A DNA stretch of 64,000 nt from an uncultured Phycisphaerales bacterium (GTDB lineage Bacteria; Planctomycetota; Phycisphaerae; WQYP01): contig CAIMWO010000053.1 in NCBI GenBank assembly GCA_903845195.1, positions 1-64,000 of the forward strand. Reading direction: 5' to 3'. The notes under the pieces were generated by a model. That model was not told the origin of the DNA. It was given only the letters and a program-made list of their open reading frames with translations, and made no database searches. Shown here in pieces: positions 28,193 to 37,231 of this stretch (its first letter is position 1; every line of letters starts with the position of its first letter). The translations under genes and the position numbers were made by a program.

Positions 28193-28747
28193 TTACGGAT
28201 GCAGCCGCGTGCGGGGGCCGTGGGATGAGAATCCCAGAATTCCCTGGAGGTGAAACAATATCCAAAAGATGCCCGGTGCGACAAAGCTGGAATAGACGGC
28301 GTTGCCCGCGTAAGAGCCGAAGTGTGAAACGAACGAACTGCCAGAAGCGAAACTGCCGGTGGCCAGATGAGTCATGGCGGAGAGCAGGCCAAAGGCGAGG
28401 ACCGCCAGAAATGACACCAGGGCCTGGCTGATGAAGTGTTCGCGGAAAAGCGACAGGCGGATCTTGACCACTCCGAGGCAGACCAAGGCCAGCGGGACGG
28501 TGCTGATGCCAACGAACTCGAAGGTCTGGAGATCGTAGACTACACCGCAGATCAGGGCACAGAGGGGCGCGGAGGTTTCGGCTGCGTAGAGGGCATAGAA
28601 GACAGCGAGGAGAGGCAGGTATTCGATGCAGGGCCAGTTGGCGGGATCGCGATTAGGCACGGCCCCGAGGTGCGAGGCTTGCAGTGCCGCGAACAGGTAG
28701 AGAAGAATGAAGAAGGTAATCCACCGCATGAAGTTGTCCGGCTCCAT
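28193..28747 (-). CDS. mreD: rod-shape determining protein MreD
   Basis: A 184-residue inner-membrane protein of five or six hydrophobic segments. The weakly conserved family is recognised by size, topology, GVVYDLQTFEFVGIST near the middle, and position directly before pbp2 and rodA. MreD helps couple MreB/MreC to the elongation machinery. The two usual partners, mreB and mreC, are not next to it; nadB lies upstream. ATG 28729 (MRWITFF) is an alternative start six codons in. Confidence 0.82.
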   Translation of the reverse strand: MEPDNFMRWITFFILLYLFAALQASHLGAVPNRDPANWPCIEYLPLLAVFYALYAAETSAPLCALICGVVYDLQTFEFVGISTVPLALVCLGVVKIRLSLFREHFISQALVSFLAVLAFGLLSAMTHLATGSFASGSSFVSHFGSYAGNAVYSSFVAPGIFWILFHLQGILGFSSHGPRTRLHP

Positions 28748-28863
28748 CCGAGACTGGCGGCATATTAAACGAAATCGCGGGGCTTGGCACGTGAAATAGG
28801 TATTTCAAATTCGAAGCAAGTTTTGCGCACTCGAAACGGCGTACTGTATATCGGCACACTGCT

Positions 28864-30489
28864 TCAGATAGGTGAAAGGACCGGCTCGGGGAGACTGGCG
28901 TTCCAGTCGATGTGTTTGAGCCAGTGAGCATCGTCGATGGCGGGAAAATCGGTGCGAAAGTGTACGCCGCGGGTTTCCGTTCGGAGAGCGGCGGCCCGGG
29001 CGACGAGGGAAGCGACTTCGAGCATGTTCTGAAGTTCCCAGCCGGCGGCGGCATCGAATATCTTATCGAGGACGTAACGGGACCAGAAAGCGATGATCTC
29101 GTTGGCTTCGTCAAGGTGGACGCCATTGCGTTCGATGCCGACGTTGCGCCACATGAGGGAGCGCAGGGAGGAGCGGACGTCGCCGGTGTCGAGTTCAGTG
29201 CGGGTGGACTTGTCGATTTCGGCGGTGAGCCTGGGAGGGATGAGGTCTTCGGAATCCTGGGCGATGCGTTGGCCGGCGTCATCGCCGGCGCGTTTGCCGA
29301 AGACCATGGCTTCGATGAGGGAATTCGACCCGAGGCGGTTGGCGCCGTGCAAGCCGGTGTAAGAGGCTTCGCCGATGGCGTAGAGATTCCTGACCGTGGT
29401 GTGGCCGAAGAGGTCGGTGACCACGCCGCCGACCATGTAGTGGGCCGACGGATGGACGGGTATGGGCTGTGTGGCGGGATTGATGCCGAAGCTGGTGCAC
29501 ATCTGGTAAATGCCGGGGAAGCGATCGCGAAAGGCGGATTCGGACATGTGGCGGGCGTCGAGGAACACGTGGGTGTATTTCGTCTTGGCCATTTGCGCGA
29601 GGATGGAACGCGCGACGACATCGCGCGGGGCGAGTTCGGCCATGGGGTGGTAATCCGGCATGAAGCGGACGCCGTTGCGATCGATCAGTTTGGCGCCTTC
29701 GCCGCGAAGGGCTTCGGTAACGAGGGCGCGGGTGGCGCCGGCGATGTAGATGGTGGTGGGGTGAAATTGGACCATTTCCATGTCGCGCACGGTGGCGCCG
29801 GCGCGGTAGGCCATGGCGTGTCCGTCGGCGGTGGCGACGTGGGGATTGGTGGTTTCGCGGTAAAGAACGCCTGCTCCGCCGGAGGCGAGGAGCGTCTGAC
29901 GCGTCAGGACCATGAAGAGCCCGCGATCCTTGTGCCAGGCAAGCGCGCCGATGCAGCCGCCGTCGACGGTAATCAGGTCGAGGACGAAGGTGTGTTCGAG
30001 AATCTGGATGTTGGCATTTTCGCGGACCTTGCGGGCGAGGCAGTTGGCCAGTTCGCGGCCGGTGGCGTCGCCGAGGGCGTGCACGATGCGGGCGTAGCTG
30101 TGACCGCCCTCGCGAGTGATGGAGAGGCCGCCGTTGATTTCGCGGTCGAAATTGGCGCCCCACTCGATGAGTTCCTGAATGCGCTGGGGAGCTTCGCGGA
30201 CGACGGTCTGCACCGCGGGCAGGAAGCCGAGGCCGCAGGCGGCGTTCATAGTGTCGGTGATGTGGGAGTCAAAGGAATCTTCGGACTTCATTACGGTGGC
30301 AATGCCGCCCTGGGCGTAGAAGGTGTTGGACTCGCGAAGGTGGTCCTTGGTGACGAGGAGGACGTCGCCGTGTTCAGCCACGGCCAGCGCGGCGCGGAGG
30401 CCTGCAACCCCCCCACCGATGATGAGGGCATCCGTGAGCACGTGCGGCAGCCGATGGGCCTTGAAGGGCACCAGGTATCGACGAATCAT
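28864..30489 (-). CDS. nadB: L-aspartate oxidase
   Basis: A flavoprotein that oxidises L-aspartate to iminoaspartate, the first step of de novo NAD synthesis with NadA. The 541 residues begin with the FAD site ALIIGGGVAGLRAALAV, then SNTFYAQGGIATV and GGHSYARIVHALGDATG, typical of the succinate dehydrogenase/NadB flavin family, and EMVQFHPTTIYIAG around the active site. The C-terminal helical domain is present. No nadA or nadC lies in the window. It is alone between mreD and the TPR protein. Confidence 0.95.
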   Translation of the reverse strand: MIRRYLVPFKAHRLPHVLTDALIIGGGVAGLRAALAVAEHGDVLLVTKDHLRESNTFYAQGGIATVMKSEDSFDSHITDTMNAACGLGFLPAVQTVVREAPQRIQELIEWGANFDREINGGLSITREGGHSYARIVHALGDATGRELANCLARKVRENANIQILEHTFVLDLITVDGGCIGALAWHKDRGLFMVLTRQTLLASGGAGVLYRETTNPHVATADGHAMAYRAGATVRDMEMVQFHPTTIYIAGATRALVTEALRGEGAKLIDRNGVRFMPDYHPMAELAPRDVVARSILAQMAKTKYTHVFLDARHMSESAFRDRFPGIYQMCTSFGINPATQPIPVHPSAHYMVGGVVTDLFGHTTVRNLYAIGEASYTGLHGANRLGSNSLIEAMVFGKRAGDDAGQRIAQDSEDLIPPRLTAEIDKSTRTELDTGDVRSSLRSLMWRNVGIERNGVHLDEANEIIAFWSRYVLDKIFDAAAGWELQNMLEVASLVARAAALRTETRGVHFRTDFPAIDDAHWLKHIDWNASLPEPVLSPI

Positions 30490-30533
30490 GCGAGTGGTTT
30501 CCAGTCTGGAATTCCTATATCCGGGGAGGGTGA

Positions 30534-31601
30534 TCAGGGGGTGAGCTTCTTCCGCGCCGACTGTCCGGACGGTGAATTGGGGTATTTGTCCACGACTTCT
30601 TTATAGAGCCGTTTGGCGGCATCCTGGTTCTTCAACTGTGCCTGCAGATCCGCGGCCTGGAGGAGTGCGGCAGAGGCGCGGGCATTGGTGGGATAGAACA
30701 CGGCAATACGCATCAGCGCGAGCGAGGCATCGTTGAGCTTGTTCTGAGCCTGATACGCCCTGGCCTTTAACTCGAAAAGCGTGATGGCCGGTTCGCCGGT
30801 GGCGCTGGCCAGCAGGTTGTCCGCCAGGGCGATCGCATCATCATATTTTCTGGCCTTGATGGCGGCATCGACTGCGGAGACGTCCTCTGAGCCGGTCGCT
30901 GCAGGCGTAGTGTTTGTGGGTGTTTCCTGCGTGGGGGTCTGGGGCGTGGCGGCGCCGGTGGTCGGAACCGTCTCGACGGTGCCGGAGCCGAGTTCCGCGG
31001 CCAGTTTTGCGGCACGGGGATCGTTGGCCTTGGTATAAATTTCGAGCAGGAACGTTTTGAGATTTTTCAGCGCGTCGGTCGACTTGAAACTGGAAAGCCG
31101 GGAATTGATGCGATCGGCGGACTCACCCAGAAGCTTGGAGCCGGATGCGGGAAGATTTTTCGGGCGAAGCTCCCATGCTTCGGGAGTCGGTCCGTAGGCG
31201 TAGACGTCGAGGAAGTTCGTGACGGCATCGAGCCATTTGCCGCTGGCGTCCAATGGGACGATCGAGCGAGCTTCGGCGAGTAAGTGGATTTCCTTGCGAT
31301 TGATGGTGCGAATGGCATCGATGTAGAGGGCCGCGGCTTTGGCTGGATTTTTGCGGGCCGCTTCGGCATCGGTGAATTTCTGCATGCCATCGATCGAAAT
31401 TTCTTCGAGCTTGGAGATTTCGAATGTTCTTTCGCCGGAGGCGAGAGCGGCGGTCATCTGGCCATCCTTGAGGCCGACGACCTTGACGTCCTTGTAGCCC
31501 AATCCGTCGTATTTGAACGAATCCGCCGATGCCAGGCCGGCGGTCGACAGTATCGCGCCGGTGATGATGGACAAGGTTGCGAAAGACCAATTTCGTTTCA
31601 T
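30534..31601 (-). CDS. secreted tetratricopeptide-repeat protein
   Basis: A 355-residue protein with a signal peptide (KRNWSFATLSIITGAILSTAGLASA) and cleavage likely after ASA near residue 26. The middle is helical, then a Thr/Pro/Ala linker (about 215-240) leads to TPR-like repeats at the C terminus (YDDAIALADNLLA, AALLQAADLQAQLKNQDAAKRLYKEVVDKYPNSP split over two repeats), like the YbgF/outer-membrane-assembly type. Function is unknown. ATG 31601 was chosen because GGAG lies 7 bp upstream and the signal peptide begins there. Confidence 0.75.
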   Translation of the reverse strand: MKRNWSFATLSIITGAILSTAGLASADSFKYDGLGYKDVKVVGLKDGQMTAALASGERTFEISKLEEISIDGMQKFTDAEAARKNPAKAAALYIDAIRTINRKEIHLLAEARSIVPLDASGKWLDAVTNFLDVYAYGPTPEAWELRPKNLPASGSKLLGESADRINSRLSSFKSTDALKNLKTFLLEIYTKANDPRAAKLAAELGSGTVETVPTTGAATPQTPTQETPTNTTPAATGSEDVSAVDAAIKARKYDDAIALADNLLASATGEPAITLFELKARAYQAQNKLNDASLALMRIAVFYPTNARASAALLQAADLQAQLKNQDAAKRLYKEVVDKYPNSPSGQSARKKLTP

Positions 31602-31740
31602 TCTGCTACTCCGCTTGCTGTGAGGAGACTCAAAATCCACCGCATATCGCGACCGCTAGCGTACCGCGCCGGCGGGATTGCTCCAAGAACCAGCGATCCG
31701 TGGATTTTATCATCTTGGGAGCGCCAGTACACGCAGGCGG

Positions 31741-32712
31741 TCAGGCTAAATTGCGGGCCACGCTGTTGGCGCCGACGCAGAGGTAGAGCACGGCCATGCG
31801 CACCGCGAGGCCATTGGAGACCTGCCGGAGGATGGCGGAGTGATCGCCGTCGGCGACGTTGGTGTTGATTTCGAGGCCGCGGTTCATGGGGCCGGGGTGC
31901 AGGACGAGCACGTCGGGGCGGCAGAGTTTCAGGCGTTCGTGCGTGAGGCCGAAGAAGCGGGAATATTCGCGCACGGAGGGGAAGGCCGCGGAGGTGAGGC
32001 GCTCAAACTGGATGCGGAGCATGTTGATCACATCGACCTGGGGGAGGACGGCGTCGAGGTCGTGGGCGATGGCGATGTTGGGATGAATTTTTTTCATGTC
32101 ACCGGGCACGAGCGTGCTGGGGCCGACGAGGGTGACGCGGGCGCCGAGTTTGGTCAGGGCGTGGATATTGGAGCGGGCGACGCGGGAATTGGCGATGTCG
32201 CCGACGATGGCCACGTGCAGGTCGGAAATCTTTTTGCCGCGGGCCTCGAAGGTTTCGCGGATGGTGAAGAGGTCGAGCAGGCCCTGGGTGGGGTGTTCGT
32301 GGGAGCCGTCGCCGGCGTTGATCACGGAGCATTCGACGCATTGGGAGAGCAGGAGCGGCGCCCCGGAGGAGCGGTGGCGGACGACGATGACATCGACGCC
32401 CATGGCCTCGATATTGCGCGCGGTGTCGCGCAGGGTTTCGCCTTTGGAGACGGAGCTGGTGGAGACGGAAAAATCGATGACGTCGGCGGAGAGGCGCTGG
32501 GCGGCGAGGGAGAAACTGGTCTTGGTGCGGGTGGAATCTTCAAAGAAGAGATTGACCATGACCTTGCCGCGGAGGGCGGGGACTTTCTTGATGGAGCGGG
32601 TGGAGACTTCCTTGAGCGACTGGGCGGTGTCGAGGATGGAGAGGATCTCGTCGGCGGAGAGTTCCTCCAGGCCGAGGAGATGCGAGCGGGTCCAGGTACG
32701 TTCAGCGGTCAT
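31741..32712 (-). CDS. pyrB: aspartate carbamoyltransferase catalytic subunit
   Basis: Condenses carbamoyl phosphate with aspartate in pyrimidine synthesis. The 323-residue protein has the carbamoyl-phosphate site FFEDSTRTKTSF, HRSSGAP, GDGSHEHPTQGLLDLFTI and the aspartate-site HPGPMNRGLEI. ATG 32712 matches the family start; TTG 32724 is an alternative. It follows pyrR by 35 bp, so the two form an operon. No pyrI regulatory subunit is present, as expected when PyrR regulates. Confidence 0.96.
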   Translation of the reverse strand: MTAERTWTRSHLLGLEELSADEILSILDTAQSLKEVSTRSIKKVPALRGKVMVNLFFEDSTRTKTSFSLAAQRLSADVIDFSVSTSSVSKGETLRDTARNIEAMGVDVIVVRHRSSGAPLLLSQCVECSVINAGDGSHEHPTQGLLDLFTIRETFEARGKKISDLHVAIVGDIANSRVARSNIHALTKLGARVTLVGPSTLVPGDMKKIHPNIAIAHDLDAVLPQVDVINMLRIQFERLTSAAFPSVREYSRFFGLTHERLKLCRPDVLVLHPGPMNRGLEINTNVADGDHSAILRQVSNGLAVRMAVLYLCVGANSVARNLA

Positions 32713-32747
32713 GCGGGTCCCCAATGGTCACCGTAGTGTAACGTCGA

Positions 32748-33284
32748 TCACGTCTGCAGATACACGACATCTTCATCATCCGTCGGGCGGAGGCGAACGA
32801 GTACTTTTTGTTCCGGGTCGGGCGCGTCGACTTTTATGCCGACATAGTCGGCGGCGATCGGATATTCGCGGCGCTCGCGGTCGACGAGTACGAGCAGGCG
32901 GATGAACCGCGGCCGGCCGAAATCGACCAGGGCATCGAATGCGGCGCGGACGGAACGCCCGGTGTCGAGCACGTCATCGACGAGGATGACGGGGCGATCG
33001 TCGAGGCGGAAGTTCATTTCGGTGCCCTGCGGAATGGTGATGGCGGCGCGGGTGGAGAGATCGTCGCGGTACATGGTGATGTCGAGGGCGCCGACTTCGA
33101 GTTTTGAGTGGCCGTCGAGGCGGGCGATTTCGTCGGCGAGTCGCTGGGCGAGGATTTCGCCCCGGCTGCGGATGCCGACGAGTGCCAGAGCGTGGCCGTT
33201 GTGCAAGGATGCGTCAGCGTGAACACGCTGGGCGAGTTGGCGGATGGTTTGTTGAATGTGTTGTGCATCCAAAAGGATTTGCAT
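32748..33284 (-). CDS. pyrR: pyrimidine regulatory protein PyrR / uracil phosphoribosyltransferase
   Basis: PyrR binds UMP and pyr mRNA to attenuate transcription and also has uracil phosphoribosyltransferase activity. The 178 residues contain the PRPP-binding loop VILVDDVLDTGRS and the family segments LVGIRSRGEILAQRLA and ALDITMYRDDL. The ATG 33284 start (MQILLDAQHI) is typical; the frame remains open upstream but is unconvincing. I did not find a clear PyrR-binding anti-antiterminator in the 110 bp upstream, which instead contains a REP-like hairpin. Confidence 0.95.
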   Translation of the reverse strand: MQILLDAQHIQQTIRQLAQRVHADASLHNGHALALVGIRSRGEILAQRLADEIARLDGHSKLEVGALDITMYRDDLSTRAAITIPQGTEMNFRLDDRPVILVDDVLDTGRSVRAAFDALVDFGRPRFIRLLVLVDRERREYPIAADYVGIKVDAPDPEQKVLVRLRPTDDEDVVYLQT

Positions 33285-33346
33285 GGCCGTCAGAGTAGCG
33301 GGAAGGGGCGGCAGCGCCAAGTTAATCAATCGTATTGAAGAGCTAA

Positions 33347-33387
33347 GCATGCCCAGCGGGGCCCCTGCCCCACTGGGCATGGCACCC
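33347..33387. repeat. REP-like hairpin element G
   Basis: CATGCCCAGCGGGG and CCCCACTGGGCATG pair with one mismatch. Read on the minus strand it begins GGGTGCCATG and ends CATGC. The CGGGGCCCCT core matches element E near the RAYT gene, 13.5 kb away. It sits between the phosphoesterase stop and pyrR. Confidence 0.85.
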
Positions 33388-33392
33388 GGTTT

Positions 33393-34343
33393 TCACGCGG
33401 GACGCAGGGTGAAGAGCGTGGCTTCCGGGGGGACGCGCATGCGGATGGGGGTGGAGTGGCCGATGCCGGTGGAGACGAACATGGTGCGGTGGCCGAAGGT
33501 GGGATGTTCGAAGTGGTAGAAGCCGCGGATCCATTCGGGGTGTTCCATGGGGACGTAGAGGGGGCCGAGGATGGGGAAATTGGCCTGCCCGCCGTGGGAG
33601 TGGCCGCAGAGCATCCATTGCCAGGGGTAGTCCTGCAGGAAGGTGAAGCCGTCGGGATTGTGCTGGAGGCAGATGACGGGGTCGTTGGGCTGGATGCCGG
33701 CGAAGGCGTGGACGGGGTCGGCGCGGCCGGTCCACATTTCGTCGAGGCCGACGACGGTGAACTGGTCGCTGCCGCGGCGGACGTGGTGGGCCTGATTGAG
33801 CAGCAGCTTTACGCCGTGCTCGGAGACAATGCGGCGGAGCCGCTTGTGGATGGCCCGGCGGGCGGAGCGTTCGCCGACGTGGCGCCAGGAGTATTCGTGG
33901 TAGTCATGATTGCCGAAGATAGCCAGGACGCCGTCGGTGGCGTGAATGCGTTTGAGGGTGGCGGGCAATTCGGCGAGGCCGTCGGGGTGGTAGTGGATGA
34001 GGTCGCCGGTGATCACGACGAGGTCAGGGCGGGTGGCCAGGGCGGTGTCGATAACGTGATGAATGTAACTCAAGCGCGTGCGGCCGAGGTGAAAATCGGA
34101 GAGTTGGAGGATTTTGTAGCCGTCGAACGCTTTCGGCAGATTTCGGAGGGGCATGTCGTAACGCGTAAGTTGCCAGCGGTAGGGTGCGAAGAATCGCGGC
34201 CAGATCAGCATGGAGAGGAACATTTTTCCGGATTGGGTGACGAGGACATTCATGCCGCGATTGATGAGCATGAGCCGCTCGAAGGGACGATGCTTCATCG
34301 ATCCTGCGGGATTAAATTGCGTGGGTCGCCGGGGATGATTCAT
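33393..34343 (-). CDS. metallophosphoesterase
   Basis: A 316-residue calcineurin-like phosphoesterase. The metal-binding blocks are in order: DFHLGR, GDLIHYHPD, GNHDYHE and GHSHGGQ. The overall form resembles YkuE/LpxH-like membrane-associated phosphoesterases: a hydrophobic patch (MFLSMLIWPRFF) precedes the domain, with no cleavable signal. The substrate (phospholipid, UDP-diacylglucosamine or nucleotide) is undetermined. ATG 34298 (MKHRPFERL) is an alternative start. It follows the TonB-like gene on the same strand. Confidence 0.88.
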   Translation of the reverse strand: MNHPRRPTQFNPAGSMKHRPFERLMLINRGMNVLVTQSGKMFLSMLIWPRFFAPYRWQLTRYDMPLRNLPKAFDGYKILQLSDFHLGRTRLSYIHHVIDTALATRPDLVVITGDLIHYHPDGLAELPATLKRIHATDGVLAIFGNHDYHEYSWRHVGERSARRAIHKRLRRIVSEHGVKLLLNQAHHVRRGSDQFTVVGLDEMWTGRADPVHAFAGIQPNDPVICLQHNPDGFTFLQDYPWQWMLCGHSHGGQANFPILGPLYVPMEHPEWIRGFYHFEHPTFGHRTMFVSTGIGHSTPIRMRVPPEATLFTLRPA

Positions 34344-34392
34344 CGGCTTTCACCGCAGGCTGGCGCAAGACAACAGAATTTGCGTCGGCGCA

Positions 34393-35574
34393 TCAGTCGC
34401 CCACTCCGAAAGATTGGGAAATACTCATGGTTCGCACGATGGCCTGACCGGCCAGATAAGCGGGGCGGAAGCGGTAGCGGGCGATATTGGCTTTGATCAG
34501 GGCATCGATATCCGGATCGCCGCAGGATTGGACCAGTTTGATCTCACCGGCCTTTCCGTTGGCGAGCACGACCACATCAAACTTGGCACTATGCTTGGGT
34601 GGATGGAGTTCCCAGCCGAGGGGAAGTTGCAGCGGCGGGGATTCGAGGACTTGAGGCGATTCGTTGTTGGCACCGGAATTTCCGCGCTCATTGCCTTCGC
34701 CGGAGCCCTTGCCGTGTCCATTGCCGGCGCCGCCGGTACCGGCCTTCATGACTTTATCGTAGATGGGTTCATCATCGTCGCTGCCGCCGGAGCCGGGGCC
34801 GGGCGTGGGCGATCCGGCGCGAGTACCCGTCTTGCCCGCGGCCGAGGCGATTGCGGTGGGATCGACGTCGTTGTGCGTGGCGCGGCTGGCCACGGGCGGG
34901 GCAGCAATATTGTTCACATCCACGGCGGGGGTTCGGGGAACCGCCGATGGGCGCGTGCGAATGGTGCCGAGATCGGCGGTGCTGCGCGGCATGCCGATGA
35001 TTTCGGGCTGGGGAGCGGAGGCGAGTTCCTCCAGAGGCGTCTTGGGCGGCGCATCGCGCGGTGTGGTCAACGCCGGTATCGATTGATCGGCGCTGGCCTC
35101 ATGGGCTTTAGCCAGCAAATCGGCGATGTCACCGGAGAGCGCGGGCTCGCCCTGCTGCCCGGTGCCCATCACCATGTATCCGGCACCGCTACCGCCTTCG
35201 GCTTCGGCGCTCCAGGTACCATGGGTCTTGTTCGAGACACCCACCACATACAGGCATGCGAGGATGAAGAGGCCTGCAAGTATCAGATGCAGTAACACTG
35301 CCCCACCGATGGAGAACAACCAGTGCAGCGGAATTGCGGCCGGGCCCTGTGCGATCACCACGCGCTGGCGATCGAACTCACGGGCCAGCTCCTCGACGGA
35401 AAGGATCACTGGCGGTGCGATCACGCTGCGAAGCTCGGCGTCGACCAGCGATTCCGGCTCGGGAAGATTTAGTGCGGCTTGATGTATCGGGGGAAAGGCG
35501 TGCTGTAGAGCGACAGCCAGCGCCACCGGCGCTTCGTCGGGCAAGGGTGAGATTGTCGCGATTTCCAGTGTCAT
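34393..35574 (-). CDS. TonB-like energy transducer protein
   Basis: A 393-residue protein with a cytoplasmic N terminus of about 85 residues, one membrane helix (GGAVLLHLILAGLFILACLY), a long low-complexity periplasmic spacer rich in Gly, Ser, Pro and Thr, and a C-terminal TonB-type domain (VVLANGKAGEIKLVQSCGDPDIDALIKA, split from the YRFRPAYLAG end motif). TonB passes proton-motive energy to outer-membrane receptors. No exbB/exbD lies nearby. ATG 35574 was chosen because the preceding bases GGAGCAAGAAGG give a ribosome site. Confidence 0.75.
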   Translation of the reverse strand: MTLEIATISPLPDEAPVALAVALQHAFPPIHQAALNLPEPESLVDAELRSVIAPPVILSVEELAREFDRQRVVIAQGPAAIPLHWLFSIGGAVLLHLILAGLFILACLYVVGVSNKTHGTWSAEAEGGSGAGYMVMGTGQQGEPALSGDIADLLAKAHEASADQSIPALTTPRDAPPKTPLEELASAPQPEIIGMPRSTADLGTIRTRPSAVPRTPAVDVNNIAAPPVASRATHNDVDPTAIASAAGKTGTRAGSPTPGPGSGGSDDDEPIYDKVMKAGTGGAGNGHGKGSGEGNERGNSGANNESPQVLESPPLQLPLGWELHPPKHSAKFDVVVLANGKAGEIKLVQSCGDPDIDALIKANIARYRFRPAYLAGQAIVRTMSISQSFGVGD

Positions 35575-35644
35575 CCTTCTTGCTCCGCCCGGCGAAAAGT
35601 GAGGCCGGGTAGATGTGCCGATCACGGTCTGCACGAAGGCTCCA

Positions 35645-36118
35645 TCATAACAACTCGAGGATCTCATACTTAATAGAGCCGCGTGGGGCACTGACGTTGA
35701 CCGTGGCGCCGACGCGGGCACGCATCAGCGCTTCGCCCAGGGGGCTCTTGGCGGAAACTTCCATGATATCCGAATCGACATCAATTTTTCCCGCTTCGCC
35801 GACGATGCGGAACGTTTCGAAATCACCCGTGTTCAGGTCCTTGACCTTGACCGTCGAGCCGAGGAAGACCATGTCGTCCGGTACGGAGGAGGTATCGACC
35901 ACGGTGACATGACGCAGGCGCTGTTCGAGATTCTTGATGCGCGATTCGTTCATCGCGTATTCATCGCGTGCAGCGTGATAATCGGCGTTTTCCTTCAGAT
36001 CGCCTTTTTCCCGCGCCTCGGCAATGGCCTTGGCGATGGTCGGGCGGTAGTTGATCAGCCGCTTGAGTTCCGCGTCGAGCTTGGCCTTTTCATCCTGGGT
36101 CAGGAGTTGGGTTTCCAT
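35645..36118 (-). CDS. greA: transcription elongation factor GreA
   Basis: GreA enters the RNA polymerase secondary channel and stimulates cleavage of backtracked RNA. The 157-residue protein is standard length: an N-terminal coiled coil with the acidic tip GDLKENADYHAARDE (about 39-53) and a C-terminal FKBP-like domain (SPLGEALMRARVG). It is followed on the same strand by the TonB-like gene after 70 bp. Confidence 0.96.
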   Translation of the reverse strand: METQLLTQDEKAKLDAELKRLINYRPTIAKAIAEAREKGDLKENADYHAARDEYAMNESRIKNLEQRLRHVTVVDTSSVPDDMVFLGSTVKVKDLNTGDFETFRIVGEAGKIDVDSDIMEVSAKSPLGEALMRARVGATVNVSAPRGSIKYEILELL

Positions 36119-36183
36119 GGCATTGTGCCTCGGTCTTTACTGATTTTGTAAACAACACAACAACAGAGTCGGCATTTTCGAAA

Positions 36184-36786
36184 TTACTCGGCCGGCAGAT
36201 TCAGGTATTCCTTCATGTGCTGGTCGTATATATCTTGCGCCTGTTTGTCGACGAGATTCAAGCGAAGTTCGTTGATCACCTTGGTTCCCTGGCCGATCCA
36301 TTCGCGGAAGCAAGGCCCGCAGATGGAATCGTGAATCGTCTTGCCCAGGTCACCGCCGAAAGGTTGTTCGGGCATTTTGGGAGCGACGCGTCCGCAGCGG
36401 CGGCATTTGAGTTTACCGGCCTGGAGGTCCTCTTCGGCTATCTGTTCTTCCTTGATTTCGGGCACGGGAGCACCGAGTTCCTTGAGCATCATCGCCATAT
36501 CATTTCGCGGCATGAGGTCGCCGCGGTCATGGGCGATGCGGTATCCCTGGGTGAGGGTCGCGATGGCACCGGCGGAATCACCGGACTGGCGCTGGGCCAT
36601 CCCGAGCAGGGCGTACGCCTTGGAGAAAGACGAATTGAGGGCGATCACCCGCTGGAGGGGTTGAATCGCCTCGGCGGCCATACCGCCATCGAGAAAGGCG
36701 CGACCGAGCGAAAAGAACCCGAGCTCATTGGTGGGATCGGCTTCAGTCATGGTTTTGAAGCGATCGATTCGTTCCTGATCTATCAT
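36184..36786 (-). CDS. TPR-YggX fusion: Fe(II)-trafficking-like protein with extra cysteines
   Basis: A 200-residue protein. Residues about 1-100 form TPR-like helical repeats. Residues 126-197 align with YggX, the small protein that protects iron-sulfur clusters and handles Fe(II): FGGDLGKTIHDSICGPCFREW against PGELGKRIYENVSKEAW, then INELRLNL against INENRLNL. The single conserved Cys of YggX corresponds to Cys128, but here there are four: C128, C131, C156, C159 (CxxC-x24-CxxC), which could bind zinc or iron. ATG 36786 is preceded by GAGGAG 10 bp upstream. It lies upstream of greA on the same strand. Confidence 0.85.
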   Translation of the reverse strand: MIDQERIDRFKTMTEADPTNELGFFSLGRAFLDGGMAAEAIQPLQRVIALNSSFSKAYALLGMAQRQSGDSAGAIATLTQGYRIAHDRGDLMPRNDMAMMLKELGAPVPEIKEEQIAEEDLQAGKLKCRRCGRVAPKMPEQPFGGDLGKTIHDSICGPCFREWIGQGTKVINELRLNLVDKQAQDIYDQHMKEYLNLPAE

Positions 36787-36934
36787 GTGTGCGAAACTCC
36801 TCTGTTCGAGCATTGTAGCCAACGCGACGGGGTGAAGTCATGCTGGGAAACCGCTCGTTCAGCTTTTGGCAAAAAGAAGGTTGGACCGGGCTGTTGTGAC
36901 CGGTCCAACACGGGATGTTCTATCGAGGAACGGG

Positions 36935-37231
36935 TTACTTCTTGGCCGGGGCTTTGGCCGCCGGAGCGGCTCCCTTGGCGGCAGGTGCCGCAGCCGGAGC
37001 TGCTGCTCCCGGAGCCGCCACCGCTGTACCATCGGCAGCCACTTCAGCCTTCGGGGCCTTCTTGGCCGCGACCTGCTTGCGATGGCCGACCTTTACCAAA
37101 CAGAAGACCGAGTTCTTGCCTTCGGTCCACTTTTCATTGTCTTCCAGCGTGATGATGCGTTCCGAACGACGCAGTACGTTGCGATGACGTTCCAGACCAC
37201 CCTTGCCCTTGAGGCTACGATCGAGAGACAT
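36935..37231 (-). CDS. PVC-type small basic protein with Ala/Pro/Lys tail
   Basis: A 98-residue protein matching the 'small basic protein' family (TIGR04137) found in Planctomycetes, Verrucomicrobia and Chlamydiae: MSLDRSLKGKGGLERHRNVL followed by RRSERIITL. The family is short, about 50-70 residues. Here residues 58-98 add a tail almost wholly of Ala, Pro, Lys and Gly. Its function is unproven; abundance and charge suggest an RNA- or ribosome-related role. GGAGA lies 7 bp before ATG 37231. It is the best lineage marker in the window. Confidence 0.88.
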   Translation of the reverse strand: MSLDRSLKGKGGLERHRNVLRRSERIITLEDNEKWTEGKNSVFCLVKVGHRKQVAAKKAPKAEVAADGTAVAAPGAAAPAAAPAAKGAAPAAKAPAKK

